A stretch of 7,053 bases of DNA from Dysgonomonas sp. (GCA_030151105.1 JASLEN010000106.1:1-7053), one strand, 5' to 3'. Shown: positions 1 through 6,630, numbered from the stretch's first letter. Translations and numbers: made by a program. The notes: a model not told the origin generated them from the letters alone.

Positions 1-107
1 TACAGGTTTGCTCGATCCTCCTATTGATGTTCGACCAAGTTTGAACCAAATTGACGATTTGATGGAAGAAATTCAGCAACGCATAGAGGTTAATGAGCAA
101 ACCTGTA
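1..107. repeat. 13-base perfect inverted repeat flanking the inverted uvrB segment
   Basis: TACAGGTTTGCTC at 1-13 is the exact reverse complement of GAGCAAACCTGTA at 95-107. The 81 bases between them (14-94) encode UvrB residues 418-444 on the plus strand, while everything right of the repeat encodes UvrB on the minus strand. The repeat runs to the first base of the window, so its true length is unknown and it may extend further. It marks the switch of strand within one gene. Confidence 0.9.
2..103 (+). other. uvrB: inverted continuation fragment of uvrB (about residues 414-447)
   Basis: Read on the plus strand from base 2, this gives TGLLDPPIDVRPSLNQIDD followed by LMEEIQQRIEVNEQT. That is exactly the UvrB segment that should follow RPTGLL of the minus-strand gene; the VRPSLNQIDDLMEEI stretch is strongly conserved in the family. 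It lies in the opposite orientation to the rest of uvrB, so it cannot be expressed as part of it. Codons for T-G-L-L are present twice, once on each strand (2-13 plus, 106-95 minus). After T447 the plus reading becomes CRTNQLL, which is only antisense to uvrB, so the fragment ends about base 103. It needs to be turned around to rebuild the gene. The identification is certain from sequence; the cause of the inversion is inferred. Confidence 0.85.
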
Positions 108-1345
108 GGACGAATCAATTGCTCTACAATTACACCTTCCGATTTCTCTAATTCATAATCAGCTGGGGTAGCACTAATATATACCGTTTGAGGTGTAAGT
201 TCTTCAAACTCCTCGAATTTAAGGGGTCTATTATCTGTTGCTGCCTGTAAACGGAAACCATACTCCACCAAGTTTTCCTTTCTTGATCTATCGCCTCCAT
301 ACATTGCTCTTATTTGCGGCAACGTAACATGACTTTCATCTATCACCATCAAAAAATCGTCTGGGAAATAATCGAGTAAACAGAATGGACGAGTTCCTGG
401 TTTTCTATTGTCAAAATAACGAGAATAGTTCTCGATACCAGAACAATGACCAATTTCTCGAATCATTTCTATATCATAGGAGACACGCTCTAACAAACGC
501 TTTGCCTCCAAAGGTTTCCCTATTTCTTGGAAGAACTGCACTTGTTGCCCTAGATCAATCTCAATTTCGGCAGTAGCCCTATCCATACGCTCCTTGGTGG
601 TTACAAAAAGGTTAGCTGGATAAATTCTGAAATCTGTATAAGTCCCCGTTTTCACACCCGAAATAGGATCTAAAGTTTCTATACTCTCTATTTCATCGCC
701 CCAAAATACTATTCGTACAATTGGGTCACCATAAGCAAGAAAAACATCCACAGTATCGCCCTTCACTCTAAAGTTACCTGGTTTAGGATCAACTTCATTT
801 CTTGAATAAAGAGCAGCTACTAACTGACGAAGAAAGGCATCACGGATAATTGTTTCACCCACCTTTATTTTTAGCGTTGAATGCTCAAAATCTTCAGGGT
901 TTCCCATACCATAGAGACACGAAACTGAAGACACCACAATGACATCCCTTCTCCCCGAAAGGAGTGCTGTAGTAGTAGCCAATCGGAGTTTGTCCAAATC
1001 ATCGTTGATAGACAAGTCCTTCTCAATATATGTATTTGATGAGGGGATGTAAGCCTCTGGCTGATAATAATCGTAGTAAGAGACAAAATATTCGACTGCA
1101 TTATTGGGAAAGAATCCCTTGAACTCGCTATATAGCTGTGCAGCCAAAGTCTTATTGTGACTGAGAATCAAAGTCGGTTTTTCGACTTCCTTTATCACAT
1201 TGGCAATAGTAAAAGTTTTCCCCGAACCTGTTACTCCCAATAAGGTTTGTGCAGGCAATCCATCTCTAACACCTTGAGTTAGCTCTGCAATAGCAGTAGG
1301 CTGATCTCCAGTAGGTTTAAATTCTGAAATTAAATCGAAACTCAT
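95..1345 (-). CDS. uvrB: UvrB, excinuclease ABC subunit B (partial, residues 1-417)
   Basis: UvrB is the DNA-damage-verifying helicase-like subunit of the UvrABC nucleotide excision repair complex in the cytoplasm. The minus-strand translation begins MSFDLISEFKPTGDQP. It shows Walker A GVTGSGKT (residues 37-44), motif Ia LSHNKTLAAQ (61-70), the tyrosine-rich beta-hairpin start YYDYYQPEAY (90-99) that inserts between DNA strands, Walker B DESH (336-339), YISATP (389-394) and RPTGLL (412-417). All are hallmark UvrB sequences in the expected order and spacing. The start at 1345 is supported by an AGGAGA site 8 bases upstream and by alignment with known UvrB N-termini. Family members are about 660-690 residues, so helicase motifs V-VI and the C-terminal UVR domain are missing. 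Homology stops at base 95. The frame stays open to base 1, but its last 31 codons are only the reverse complement of uvrB sequence. The break is probably an assembly or library artefact, not a real truncation. Confidence 0.97.
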
Positions 1346-1353
1346 ATATTTAT

Positions 1354-1359
1354 TCTCCT
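1354..1359 (-). promoter_or_regulatory. Shine-Dalgarno site of uvrB
   Basis: AGGAGA on the minus strand lies 8 bases before the uvrB ATG at 1345. It is the only clear Shine-Dalgarno sequence in the window. The other genes start after A/T-rich leaders without one, as is usual in Bacteroidota, so this site fixes the uvrB start. Confidence 0.7.
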
Positions 1360-1381
1360 GTCTTAAATTTTATGTAGTCTG

Positions 1382-1389
1382 CAAAGATA
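1382..1389 (-). promoter_or_regulatory. putative uvrB promoter (-7 box)
   Basis: TATCTTTG on the minus strand matches the Bacteroidetes -7 consensus TAnnTTTG completely. It lies 36 bases upstream of the uvrB start, giving a short leader. No TTTG -33 element is visible at the usual spacing of about 18-20 bases, so the call rests on the -7 box and position. No LexA-type operator was recognised. Confidence 0.5.
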
Positions 1390-1444
1390 CAAAACATTTA
1401 GTGCATAACTTTGTTCGTATGCCATATATCCATTTAATTCTAGC

Positions 1445-1474
1445 TTTGTTAATTGAAAAATAAATGTATTTTTG
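1445..1474 (+). promoter_or_regulatory. plsC promoter (TTTG -33, TATTTTTG -7)
   Basis: TTTG at 1445-1448 and TATTTTTG at 1467-1474 are separated by 18 bases, a full match to the Bacteroidetes promoter consensus. Transcription would begin around 1480, leaving a leader of about 55 bases before the ATG at 1536. The -7 box overlaps an upstream in-frame ATG at 1464, which argues that translation does not begin there. Confidence 0.65.
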
Positions 1475-1535
1475 TAATATACAAACATACATTTATCCGA
1501 TTTCTCTAAGGGAGAAAATTCTTGACGTACATCTC

Positions 1536-2267
1536 ATGAAGAAAATACTTTACATCATATATGAAGTTTTCGTTTTTTTACCCATTCTGGTAATATCATC
1601 TATCGTGACAGCCATCATCGTCATGATTGGTGTTACAATTGGAAATAAAGTATTTTGGAGTTACTATCCACCTAAATATTGGTCTAAGATTGTTTGTCGT
1701 GCAGCTCTCTCTCGCATCAAGGTAACTCGCTTGGGGACACTTGATCCCAAGCAATCGTATGTGTTTGTACCCAATCATCAAGGAGTTTTTGATATTTTCC
1801 TTATCTATGGATATCTAGGACATAATATAAAATGGGTGCAAAAGAAAGAATTGCGCAGCATCCCTTTTGTAGGTAAAGCCTCCGAAATGGCAGGGCATGT
1901 TTTTGTAGATCAATCGAGCCTAAAATCGATGAAAGAAACGATTCACAAAGCAGCAGATAGAATAACGAATGGCACTTCGATGACAATTTTCCCCGAAGGA
2001 GCCAGAACTTATGATGGAAAAATGACAAAATTTAAGCGAGGAGCATTTATTATTGCTACAGAATTGGGCTTGCCAGTTGTGCCACTAACAGTCAATGGTT
2101 CGTTTGATAGAATGAAAATACATACCTATTTTCTACATCCTGGCAAGTTAGAACTCGTTATTCATGAGCCCATTCCTACCAAAGGATTGACCGAAGAAGA
2201 TATCCCTCAACTGATGGCTAAAAGCAAAGAAACCATCTACGATGGCTTGTGGCAAAAGTATAAATAA
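1536..2267 (+). CDS. plsC: 1-acyl-sn-glycerol-3-phosphate acyltransferase (PlsC family)
   Basis: This enzyme acylates lysophosphatidic acid at sn-2 to give phosphatidic acid, the precursor of membrane phospholipids, at the inner membrane. From the ATG at 1536 the product is 243 residues, normal for PlsC. An N-terminal membrane helix (about 9-33) is followed by the acyltransferase blocks: NHQGVFD (80-86; HX4D with H81 and D86), GHVFVDQ (120-126, block II position), FPEGARTYDG (152-161, substrate-binding E154, G155, R157) and VVPLTVNGS (181-189, block IV). An in-frame ATG at 1464 would add 24 residues, but it lies within the predicted promoter and the extension looks unlike a PlsC N-terminus, whereas MKKILYIIYE looks normal. 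No Shine-Dalgarno is close to the start. The gene is divergent from uvrB and probably transcribed alone. The family is clear; the acyl donor and the exact lyso-substrate (phospho- or ornithine-lipid) cannot be told from sequence. Confidence 0.92.
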   Translation: MKKILYIIYEVFVFLPILVISSIVTAIIVMIGVTIGNKVFWSYYPPKYWSKIVCRAALSRIKVTRLGTLDPKQSYVFVPNHQGVFDIFLIYGYLGHNIKWVQKKELRSIPFVGKASEMAGHVFVDQSSLKSMKETIHKAADRITNGTSMTIFPEGARTYDGKMTKFKRGAFIIATELGLPVVPLTVNGSFDRMKIHTYFLHPGKLELVIHEPIPTKGLTEEDIPQLMAKSKETIYDGLWQKYK

Positions 2268-2311
2268 TATGAATAGAGAATAGCAAGTGCTAGTATTATC
2301 GTTTAATTTAG

Positions 2312-2319
2312 TATTTTTG
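2312..2319 (+). promoter_or_regulatory. candidate -7 box upstream of the LysM operon (distal)
   Basis: TATTTTTG matches TAnnTTTG perfectly, 111 bases before the LysM gene. No -33 TTTG is visible at the right distance, so this is only a candidate, in competition with the nearer box at 2380. Confidence 0.3.
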
Positions 2320-2379
2320 CCATGCTACAAAGTCTTGAGTTGGAAAACTATTTTAATCTATCCAAATCATTAAACTCGA

Positions 2380-2387
2380 TACTTTTG
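2380..2387 (+). promoter_or_regulatory. candidate -7 box upstream of the LysM operon (proximal)
   Basis: TACTTTTG matches TAnnTTTG. Transcription would start near 2393, about 38 bases before the ATG, a usual leader length. The -33 position shows no TTTG. It is the better placed of two candidates in the 163-base gap after plsC, a gap with no convincing plsC terminator. Confidence 0.4.
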
Positions 2388-2430
2388 TAGATTTATTAGT
2401 GTGGCTTTAAATATTTACTCTTAAAATATA

Positions 2431-4236
2431 ATGATGAATTTTAAAAATTATATCTTACTCGTTTTACTTCTCATAGGTGTAACTTTCAATACCCTAGAGG
2501 CTCAGGTAACTTATAACCAGACCTCAGTCAACAACGAGAGAACCATTAATCACACAGTAAAAATGGGCGAAACCGTTTATTCTATTGCAAATGCCTATAA
2601 AACGACTGATACTGAAATCAATCGTTTGAATCCAGGTAGTGATAGAGGAATACGTGCAGGACAAATTCTCAGAATACCCAATGTTGTTGACAATGTTCAA
2701 GAAAATCTTTCAACAACATCTACTTATATTCAACCCTATTTGTTCAAACACATTATTGTATCAAAAGAAACACTATTCTCTGTTTCTCAAAAATACAATA
2801 TTACAGTTGCTGAGCTCAAGAAAGCTAATCCAGACTTAAACGAAAGTAACTTTCCTGTTGGAAAAGAAATCATTATTCCAGATGTATATGCAGAGCGCCG
2901 TAACCAGAATGCTACAATAGTGAGCGAACCAACTGAAATGCCTAAAACGCAACACAAAGTAGAAAGGCAAGAAACTCTATATAGCATTAGCCGAAAATAT
3001 GATTGTTCTGTGGACGAGCTACGTCAAGCAAATCCTAGCCTAAAAGGAATGGAGTCACTACAAGAAGGTTTTATCATCAACATACCTTGCAAAAGTGACA
3101 AACACTTGACAAGAGTAGATCTGAATACTAATCAAGCAAGCTATTTCTTGCCACAAGATGGAGTCGCTAGAATAGCTCTATTATTGCCATTCATCGAAGG
3201 TTCTAAAACCGTTTCGCAAGAAAGAATTACCGAGTATTACGAAGGTTTTCTTTTGGCAGTTCAACGCATGAAAGAAAAAGGTTTAAATGCTGAGATATAC
3301 ACGTTCGATATTGGAACAGACAATGACACACGCCGTCTTGAAAGCATCTTAGGCACTAATGAATTAAATAGCTTGAATCTTATTATTGGAGGGATTTCGG
3401 ACAAACAAGTGCAGTTGATTTCTAAATTCTCACAAAATACGGGAGTGAAATATGTAGTGCCATTCAGCAACAAAAATACAGGAGTAAATCATAACAAATA
3501 TATGTTCCAAGTTGCAAATTCACACTCTAGCCTATTTCCTAAGATAGTAGGAGGTTTTATCACGCAATTTGCAAACTCTAATATCATCTTTTTGTCTGAA
3601 GCAGGTTCTGACAACAATAAGAATGACTTTGTAAAAGAGCTTCAAAAAGGATTGCAACGCTCAAACATATCTTATCGCACCGCTCCTTCAGGGGCTAGTA
3701 TCATTGACAACTTGAATGCAGTTGCAGATAGATCGAGACAAAATATTATTGTGCCTACATCTTCATCCGAGGCTTCTCTGAAAAGAATAATGGATGCTAT
3801 GCCAATAATTACTAAAAATACGCCAAACATTTCACTTTTTGGATATCCTGAATGGCAAGCTTATGTGAATAAAACTAGAAAATTACATACTTATAATTCA
3901 TATATTTACAGTATGTTTTACCTAGACACAGCACATCCTGAGGCACAGCTATTTGCTGACAAATATAAGAAATGGTACAACAAAAACTTCCTAGCTACTT
4001 TGCCTCGTTATGCACACATGGGTTATGACACAGGATTGGTATTTTTGTCTGCTCTACAAAAATTAGGACATGATTTCTCTCAAGGCATCAACTATCTGAA
4101 TGTACCAACATTGCAGTCTGCACTAGATTTTGAGCCTGCAAATGTGAGAGGAGGCTACATAAATACAGGAGTTTACTTTATCAATATGAGACCTGACGGT
4201 TCTATTGTAAAAACTCAGATAGGAAATAGACAATGA
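2431..4236 (+). CDS. secreted protein with three LysM domains and a type-1 periplasmic-binding-protein-like domain
   Basis: The 601-residue product starts with a signal peptide (hydrophobic core about 8-20, likely cut after LEA24 before Q25). There is no lipobox cysteine, so it should be free in the periplasm or held by peptidoglycan. Three LysM domains follow, at about 40-83 (HTVKMGETVYSIANAY), 106-150 (HIIVSKETLFSVSQKY) and 174-219 (HKVERQETLYSISRKY), each ending in a G-x-x-I-x-IP type strand. LysM binds N-acetylglucosamine in peptidoglycan. Residues about 245-598 (VARIALLLPFIEG at the start, GYDTGLVFLSAL at 531-542) resemble a type-1 periplasmic binding protein fold of the amino-acid ABC-transporter kind. 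No permease or ATPase gene is nearby, so a structural or sensing role in the envelope is more likely than transport; LpoA-like control of cell-wall synthases is speculation. The only two cysteines, C192 and C220, both lie in LysM3. It overlaps the next gene by 4 bases. ATGs at 2431 and 2434 are equivalent choices. Confidence 0.88.
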   Translation: MMNFKNYILLVLLLIGVTFNTLEAQVTYNQTSVNNERTINHTVKMGETVYSIANAYKTTDTEINRLNPGSDRGIRAGQILRIPNVVDNVQENLSTTSTYIQPYLFKHIIVSKETLFSVSQKYNITVAELKKANPDLNESNFPVGKEIIIPDVYAERRNQNATIVSEPTEMPKTQHKVERQETLYSISRKYDCSVDELRQANPSLKGMESLQEGFIINIPCKSDKHLTRVDLNTNQASYFLPQDGVARIALLLPFIEGSKTVSQERITEYYEGFLLAVQRMKEKGLNAEIYTFDIGTDNDTRRLESILGTNELNSLNLIIGGISDKQVQLISKFSQNTGVKYVVPFSNKNTGVNHNKYMFQVANSHSSLFPKIVGGFITQFANSNIIFLSEAGSDNNKNDFVKELQKGLQRSNISYRTAPSGASIIDNLNAVADRSRQNIIVPTSSSEASLKRIMDAMPIITKNTPNISLFGYPEWQAYVNKTRKLHTYNSYIYSMFYLDTAHPEAQLFADKYKKWYNKNFLATLPRYAHMGYDTGLVFLSALQKLGHDFSQGINYLNVPTLQSALDFEPANVRGGYINTGVYFINMRPDGSIVKTQIGNRQ

Positions 4237-4949
4237 TTAGAAAATCTCTATTCATATTATCACTCGCACTTTTAGCCTTCAGTAGCCTGAAAGCGCAAGA
4301 AAAGAAATTCGAGAAAGAATGGAATGTAGGAGCTAGCTTTGGAGTCAATTTGTCTCAAGCTAGCTTTGCTACCACTTACAACAACAAGTCTCCATTCAAA
4401 ACCAAAATGTGGCAACAATATAGCGGAGGTCTTGCATTAAGATATTTGACTGAAAAGAACCTAGGGCTTATCGTTGAGCTAAGTTACTCGCAACAAGGCT
4501 GGCAACAAAAATTTGAAGATGCCGTTGGTAACGAGATCAAAGAGTATGAGCATAGTCATCAACTCAACTACATTGAGATGCCATTTCTGACGCATATCTA
4601 TTTTGGGAATAAAGTTCGTTTCTTTATCAATCTAGGACCTAAATTTGGATATCTAATTGGAGAAAAAGAGGAATACAATGACGCTTTTCTCAATTATATT
4701 CAAAGTGGAGAAATAGGAGAACAAACAACTATATCACAATATTTTATGAAAGCTGAACGTAAGTTTGACTATGGAATATTGGTAGGTATGGGACTAGAAT
4801 TTAGAACAGGAATTGGTAATTTCATGGTAGAAGGAAGGTACAACTTTGGGCTATCGGACTTTTATAACAACAAAAAAGTCAACCACTTTCAGCGTTCATC
4901 CAACAGAGTTATAGGTATAAAAGCAACTTACTACATAAAACTATTCTAA
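4233..4949 (+). CDS. PorT-like outer-membrane beta-barrel protein
   Basis: This 238-residue exported protein has a signal peptide (about 1-21, cut LKA|Q). The body alternates polar and hydrophobic residues as in beta strands: WNVGASFGVNLS (30-41), LGLIVELSYSQQGW (77-90), LNYIEMPFLTHIYFG (111-125), VRFFINLGPKFGYLIG (128-143) and FDYGILVGMGLEF (178-190). It ends in aromatic YYIKLF. The Y-I/L-E-x-P strand followed by a F-x-N-x-G-P-x-x-G strand is characteristic of the Bacteroidetes outer-membrane beta-barrel family that includes PorT (OMP_b-brl_2 type). PorT of Porphyromonas gingivalis is of similar size and is needed for type IX secretion, but many paralogues of this family have no known role, so the porT symbol is not assigned. 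The ATG overlaps the LysM gene stop (ATGA), so the two are translationally coupled. The pairing suggests a peptidoglycan-bound periplasmic partner and an outer-membrane barrel. Confidence 0.8.
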   Translation: MIRKSLFILSLALLAFSSLKAQEKKFEKEWNVGASFGVNLSQASFATTYNNKSPFKTKMWQQYSGGLALRYLTEKNLGLIVELSYSQQGWQQKFEDAVGNEIKEYEHSHQLNYIEMPFLTHIYFGNKVRFFINLGPKFGYLIGEKEEYNDAFLNYIQSGEIGEQTTISQYFMKAERKFDYGILVGMGLEFRTGIGNFMVEGRYNFGLSDFYNNKKVNHFQRSSNRVIGIKATYYIKLF

Positions 4950-4953
4950 AATC

Positions 4954-5637
4954 ATGGCAAGCATGGTTTACAGAAGATCAAAAATAGCAACGAAACTGCT
5001 CTACAAGGTTAGGCATCATAAAGGACATGGTGTACACTCTCCTTTCGTTTTCAACTTGATAAACAACGTCATAGAGGAGAAGAGACCCTATTATAGTTAT
5101 CAAGACTTAAAAAACTTTTTGGAGCAATTTCCAGAAAAAAGGCTAACACTAAAGAAAGACAACTTGCTCTCTTTTAGACTAGTTAATTATTTTAATGCTA
5201 GAGCCATACTCGAAATAGGCGTAAATAATGGAGTTAATACGCTATGTTTGACTGCTCCCTCTAGCCAAATTGAATGCTTAGCTATAGAAGAGAATGAGAA
5301 TAAGCATGATAATATTAGAACACTATACTCTAAATATCCTCGGGGTCTAATTTTAGAAAACAACTTAGAAGCTATCCCAAATCAATTGTTTGATTGCATA
5401 TATATAAATCTCAACTACAGTTCTATCAATGAACAAGGGATTTCTGCACTAATAAATCTGTGTCATGACAAGTCTTTTATCATTGTAAAAGGGATACGTA
5501 CAAATAGAAAACAAAATAAGCTTTGGAAGTGTTTAACTGCAAATGAGAGACGAACTGCCGAGCTAGACCTATTTAACATTGGGATTCTGTTTTTTGACAA
5601 ACAACTCTACCGCTGGAAATACCAAATCAGTTTTTGA
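4954..5637 (+). CDS. class I SAM-methyltransferase-fold protein of the Bacteroidetes 'HGVHSPF' family, probably degenerate
   Basis: The 227-residue product has no signal peptide and should be cytoplasmic. Residues 24-38 (GHGVHSPFVFNLINN) form the conserved N-terminal box of a Bacteroidetes family usually annotated as SAM-dependent methyltransferase. AILEIGVNNGVNT (84-96) occupies the glycine-rich SAM-binding motif I, and FDCIYINL (146-153) the strand-4 position. The end, LDLFNIGILFFDKQ (204-217), matches the family C-terminus. Important acidic positions are altered: the usual F-V/I-D-G-x-H is YINLNY here, and the later V-D-D-I-x-W is VKGIRTN. Catalytic or metal-dependent activity is therefore doubtful, although the frame is intact. 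It starts 4 bases after the PorT-like gene, so it is the third gene of that operon; why a cytoplasmic protein is linked to two envelope proteins is unknown. Met-4 (4963) is an alternative start. The substrate is unknown. Confidence 0.72.
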   Translation: MASMVYRRSKIATKLLYKVRHHKGHGVHSPFVFNLINNVIEEKRPYYSYQDLKNFLEQFPEKRLTLKKDNLLSFRLVNYFNARAILEIGVNNGVNTLCLTAPSSQIECLAIEENENKHDNIRTLYSKYPRGLILENNLEAIPNQLFDCIYINLNYSSINEQGISALINLCHDKSFIIVKGIRTNRKQNKLWKCLTANERRTAELDLFNIGILFFDKQLYRWKYQISF

Positions 5638-5720
5638 ACAAATCATTAGTTTTTGTCTATGAGTTCGTCTTTTGAATCAAAAATTATTATATTTATATTA
5701 CAACAAAATAGAGATACAAT

Positions 5721-6278
5721 ATGAAAAAAAGCGCAATATATACAAAAACTGGAGACAAAGGAACTACTGCACTAGTCGGTGGAACACGTGTTGCAAAAGC
5801 ACATGTACGCTTAGATGCCTATGGAACAATAGATGAATTGAATTCATTTGTAGGTTTCCTAGCTTGCATCATAGATGAGGCAGAAGAAAGAGACATACTT
5901 TCTTATATCCAACATCGTTTGTTCACCGTTGGTTCTTACCTAGCAACAGAGACTGAAGCAATTCCTCCCAAGGCTGCAAGCATCATCTCAGACGATGACA
6001 TCAAGAAAATAGAACAAAGGATGGACGAGATAGATAGTAAGCTTCCGAAAATAAACAAGTTCATCTTGCCAGGAGGTTCCGAATCTGCAAGCAGAGCAAA
6101 CCTCTGCCGCACTGTTTGTCGCCGTGCCGAAAGATGCATTTATAGAGTAAAAGAGAATTTCCCTGTAGATGATAACATTTTGATGTTTGTCAATAGACTA
6201 TCGGACTATTTCTTCCTCTTGGGACGAAAAGAGTGCAATAAAAATGGGAAGGAAATATTTTGGGAACAAAATGTTTAA
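5721..6278 (+). CDS. pduO: PduO-type cob(I)alamin adenosyltransferase (corrinoid adenosyltransferase)
   Basis: The enzyme moves the 5'-deoxyadenosyl group of ATP to reduced cob(I)alamin, making adenosylcobalamin (coenzyme B12) for enzymes such as methylmalonyl-CoA mutase. At 185 residues it is full length. The N-terminal ATP loop is YTKTGDKGTTALVGGTRVAK (7-26). Y34-GTIDELNS-F43 is the next conserved block. SESASRANLCRTVCRRAE (120-137) carries the conserved R-x-x-x-R-R-A-E nucleotide-binding helix, and FVNRLSDYFFLLGR (156-169) the N-R-L-S-D motif. These define the PduO family, which is all-alpha and trimeric, as distinct from CobA and EutT. It lies 83 bases after the methyltransferase gene with no clear terminator between them, so partial read-through is possible. 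The leader is too short and unlike a cobalamin riboswitch. The DUF2795 gene follows. The symbol is family-based; no propanediol operon is nearby. Confidence 0.95.
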   Translation: MKKSAIYTKTGDKGTTALVGGTRVAKAHVRLDAYGTIDELNSFVGFLACIIDEAEERDILSYIQHRLFTVGSYLATETEAIPPKAASIISDDDIKKIEQRMDEIDSKLPKINKFILPGGSESASRANLCRTVCRRAERCIYRVKENFPVDDNILMFVNRLSDYFFLLGRKECNKNGKEIFWEQNV

Positions 6279-6303
6279 TAATCAGTTTTTTATTCTATTT
6301 TTG
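6274..6303 (+). promoter_or_regulatory. promoter of the DUF2795 gene (TTTA -33, TATTTTTG -7)
   Basis: TATTTTTG at 6296-6303 is a perfect TAnnTTTG -7 box. TTTA at 6274-6277, 18 bases upstream, matches three of four bases of the -33 element and overlaps the stop codon of the adenosyltransferase gene. This predicts an independent transcript with a leader of about 55 bases. Confidence 0.55.
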
Positions 6304-6365
6304 CGAAACGCTTAAATGTTAAAAACAAAAAATAAAATAATTCACAAAACTAAATTACGATTACT

Positions 6366-6587
6366 ATGTATTGGACTTTAGAATTAGCATCAAAACTAGA
6401 GGATGCACCATGGCCTGCAACAAAAGATGAGTTGATAGACTTTGCTCAACGTTCGGGAGCACCTATGGAAGTAATAGAAAATTTACAAGAAATAGAAGAT
6501 GAAGATGAAGTTTTCGACACTATAGAAGATATCTGGCCAGACTATCCGACTAAGGAAGACTTCTTCTTTAACGAAGACGAGTATTAA
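6366..6587 (+). CDS. small acidic DUF2795-family protein
   Basis: The protein has 73 residues beginning MYWTLELASKLEDAPWPATK. It matches, from memory of the family, a highly conserved Bacteroidales protein annotated as DUF2795 domain-containing; its function is not established. It is soluble, with no signal or membrane segment. About 23 Asp/Glu face only 4 Lys/Arg, a net charge near -19, with an acidic run QEIEDEDEVFDTIED (46-60) and an aromatic/acidic tail KEDFFFNEDEY (63-73). The motifs SGAPMEVIENL (30-40) and DIWPDYPTKEDFF (60-72) look like the conserved core. It has its own promoter and a strong terminator, so it can be expressed as a single gene, although it also lies downstream of the corrinoid adenosyltransferase. 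A regulator or adaptor binding a basic partner is possible, but this is inference only. Confidence 0.85.
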   Translation: MYWTLELASKLEDAPWPATKDELIDFAQRSGAPMEVIENLQEIEDEDEVFDTIEDIWPDYPTKEDFFFNEDEY

Positions 6588-6630
6588 GCTCAAAAGGTTG
6601 CGAAAGACCTTGAAAAGAAGCATATAAGTA

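Noticed and set aside
14..94. Phase-variable DNA invertron inside uvrB
   Set aside because: The repeats and the 81-base in-frame length are suggestive, but the bases beyond the outer repeat continue the complement of the same gene instead of the expected UvrB sequence, no recombinase is near, and the junction is at the window edge. A chimeric fold-back explains it more simply.
385..1101. Open frames within uvrB (plus 385-576 and a minus frame 871-1101 in another phase)
   Set aside because: Both are shadows of the strongly conserved uvrB reading; their translations have no family-like features.
2281..2292. TAGCA-AG-TGCTA hairpin as plsC terminator
   Set aside because: The 5-base stem has a 2-base loop and no following T-run; too weak for a terminator.
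2639..3473. Short frames inside the LysM gene (2639-2839 plus, 2787-2987 minus, 3261-3473 minus)
   Set aside because: They overlap fully with conserved LysM and binding-domain coding sequence and have no features of their own.
5669..5683. TTTTGAATCAAAA near-palindrome as terminator or operator
   Set aside because: Arms are A/T-rich with essentially no loop, and there is no T-run after a GC stem; it is expected by chance in AT-rich spacer.
5638..5720. Cobalamin riboswitch or clear promoter before the corrinoid adenosyltransferase
   Set aside because: The gap is only 83 bases, AT-rich, with no B12-box-like sequence. TTTG at 5671-5674 lacks a matching TAnnTTTG at the right distance.
6594..6611. 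Small hairpin AAGGT...ACCTT just after the DUF2795 stop
   Set aside because: Only 5 base pairs and no T-run; the real terminator is the strong stem at 6634-6660.
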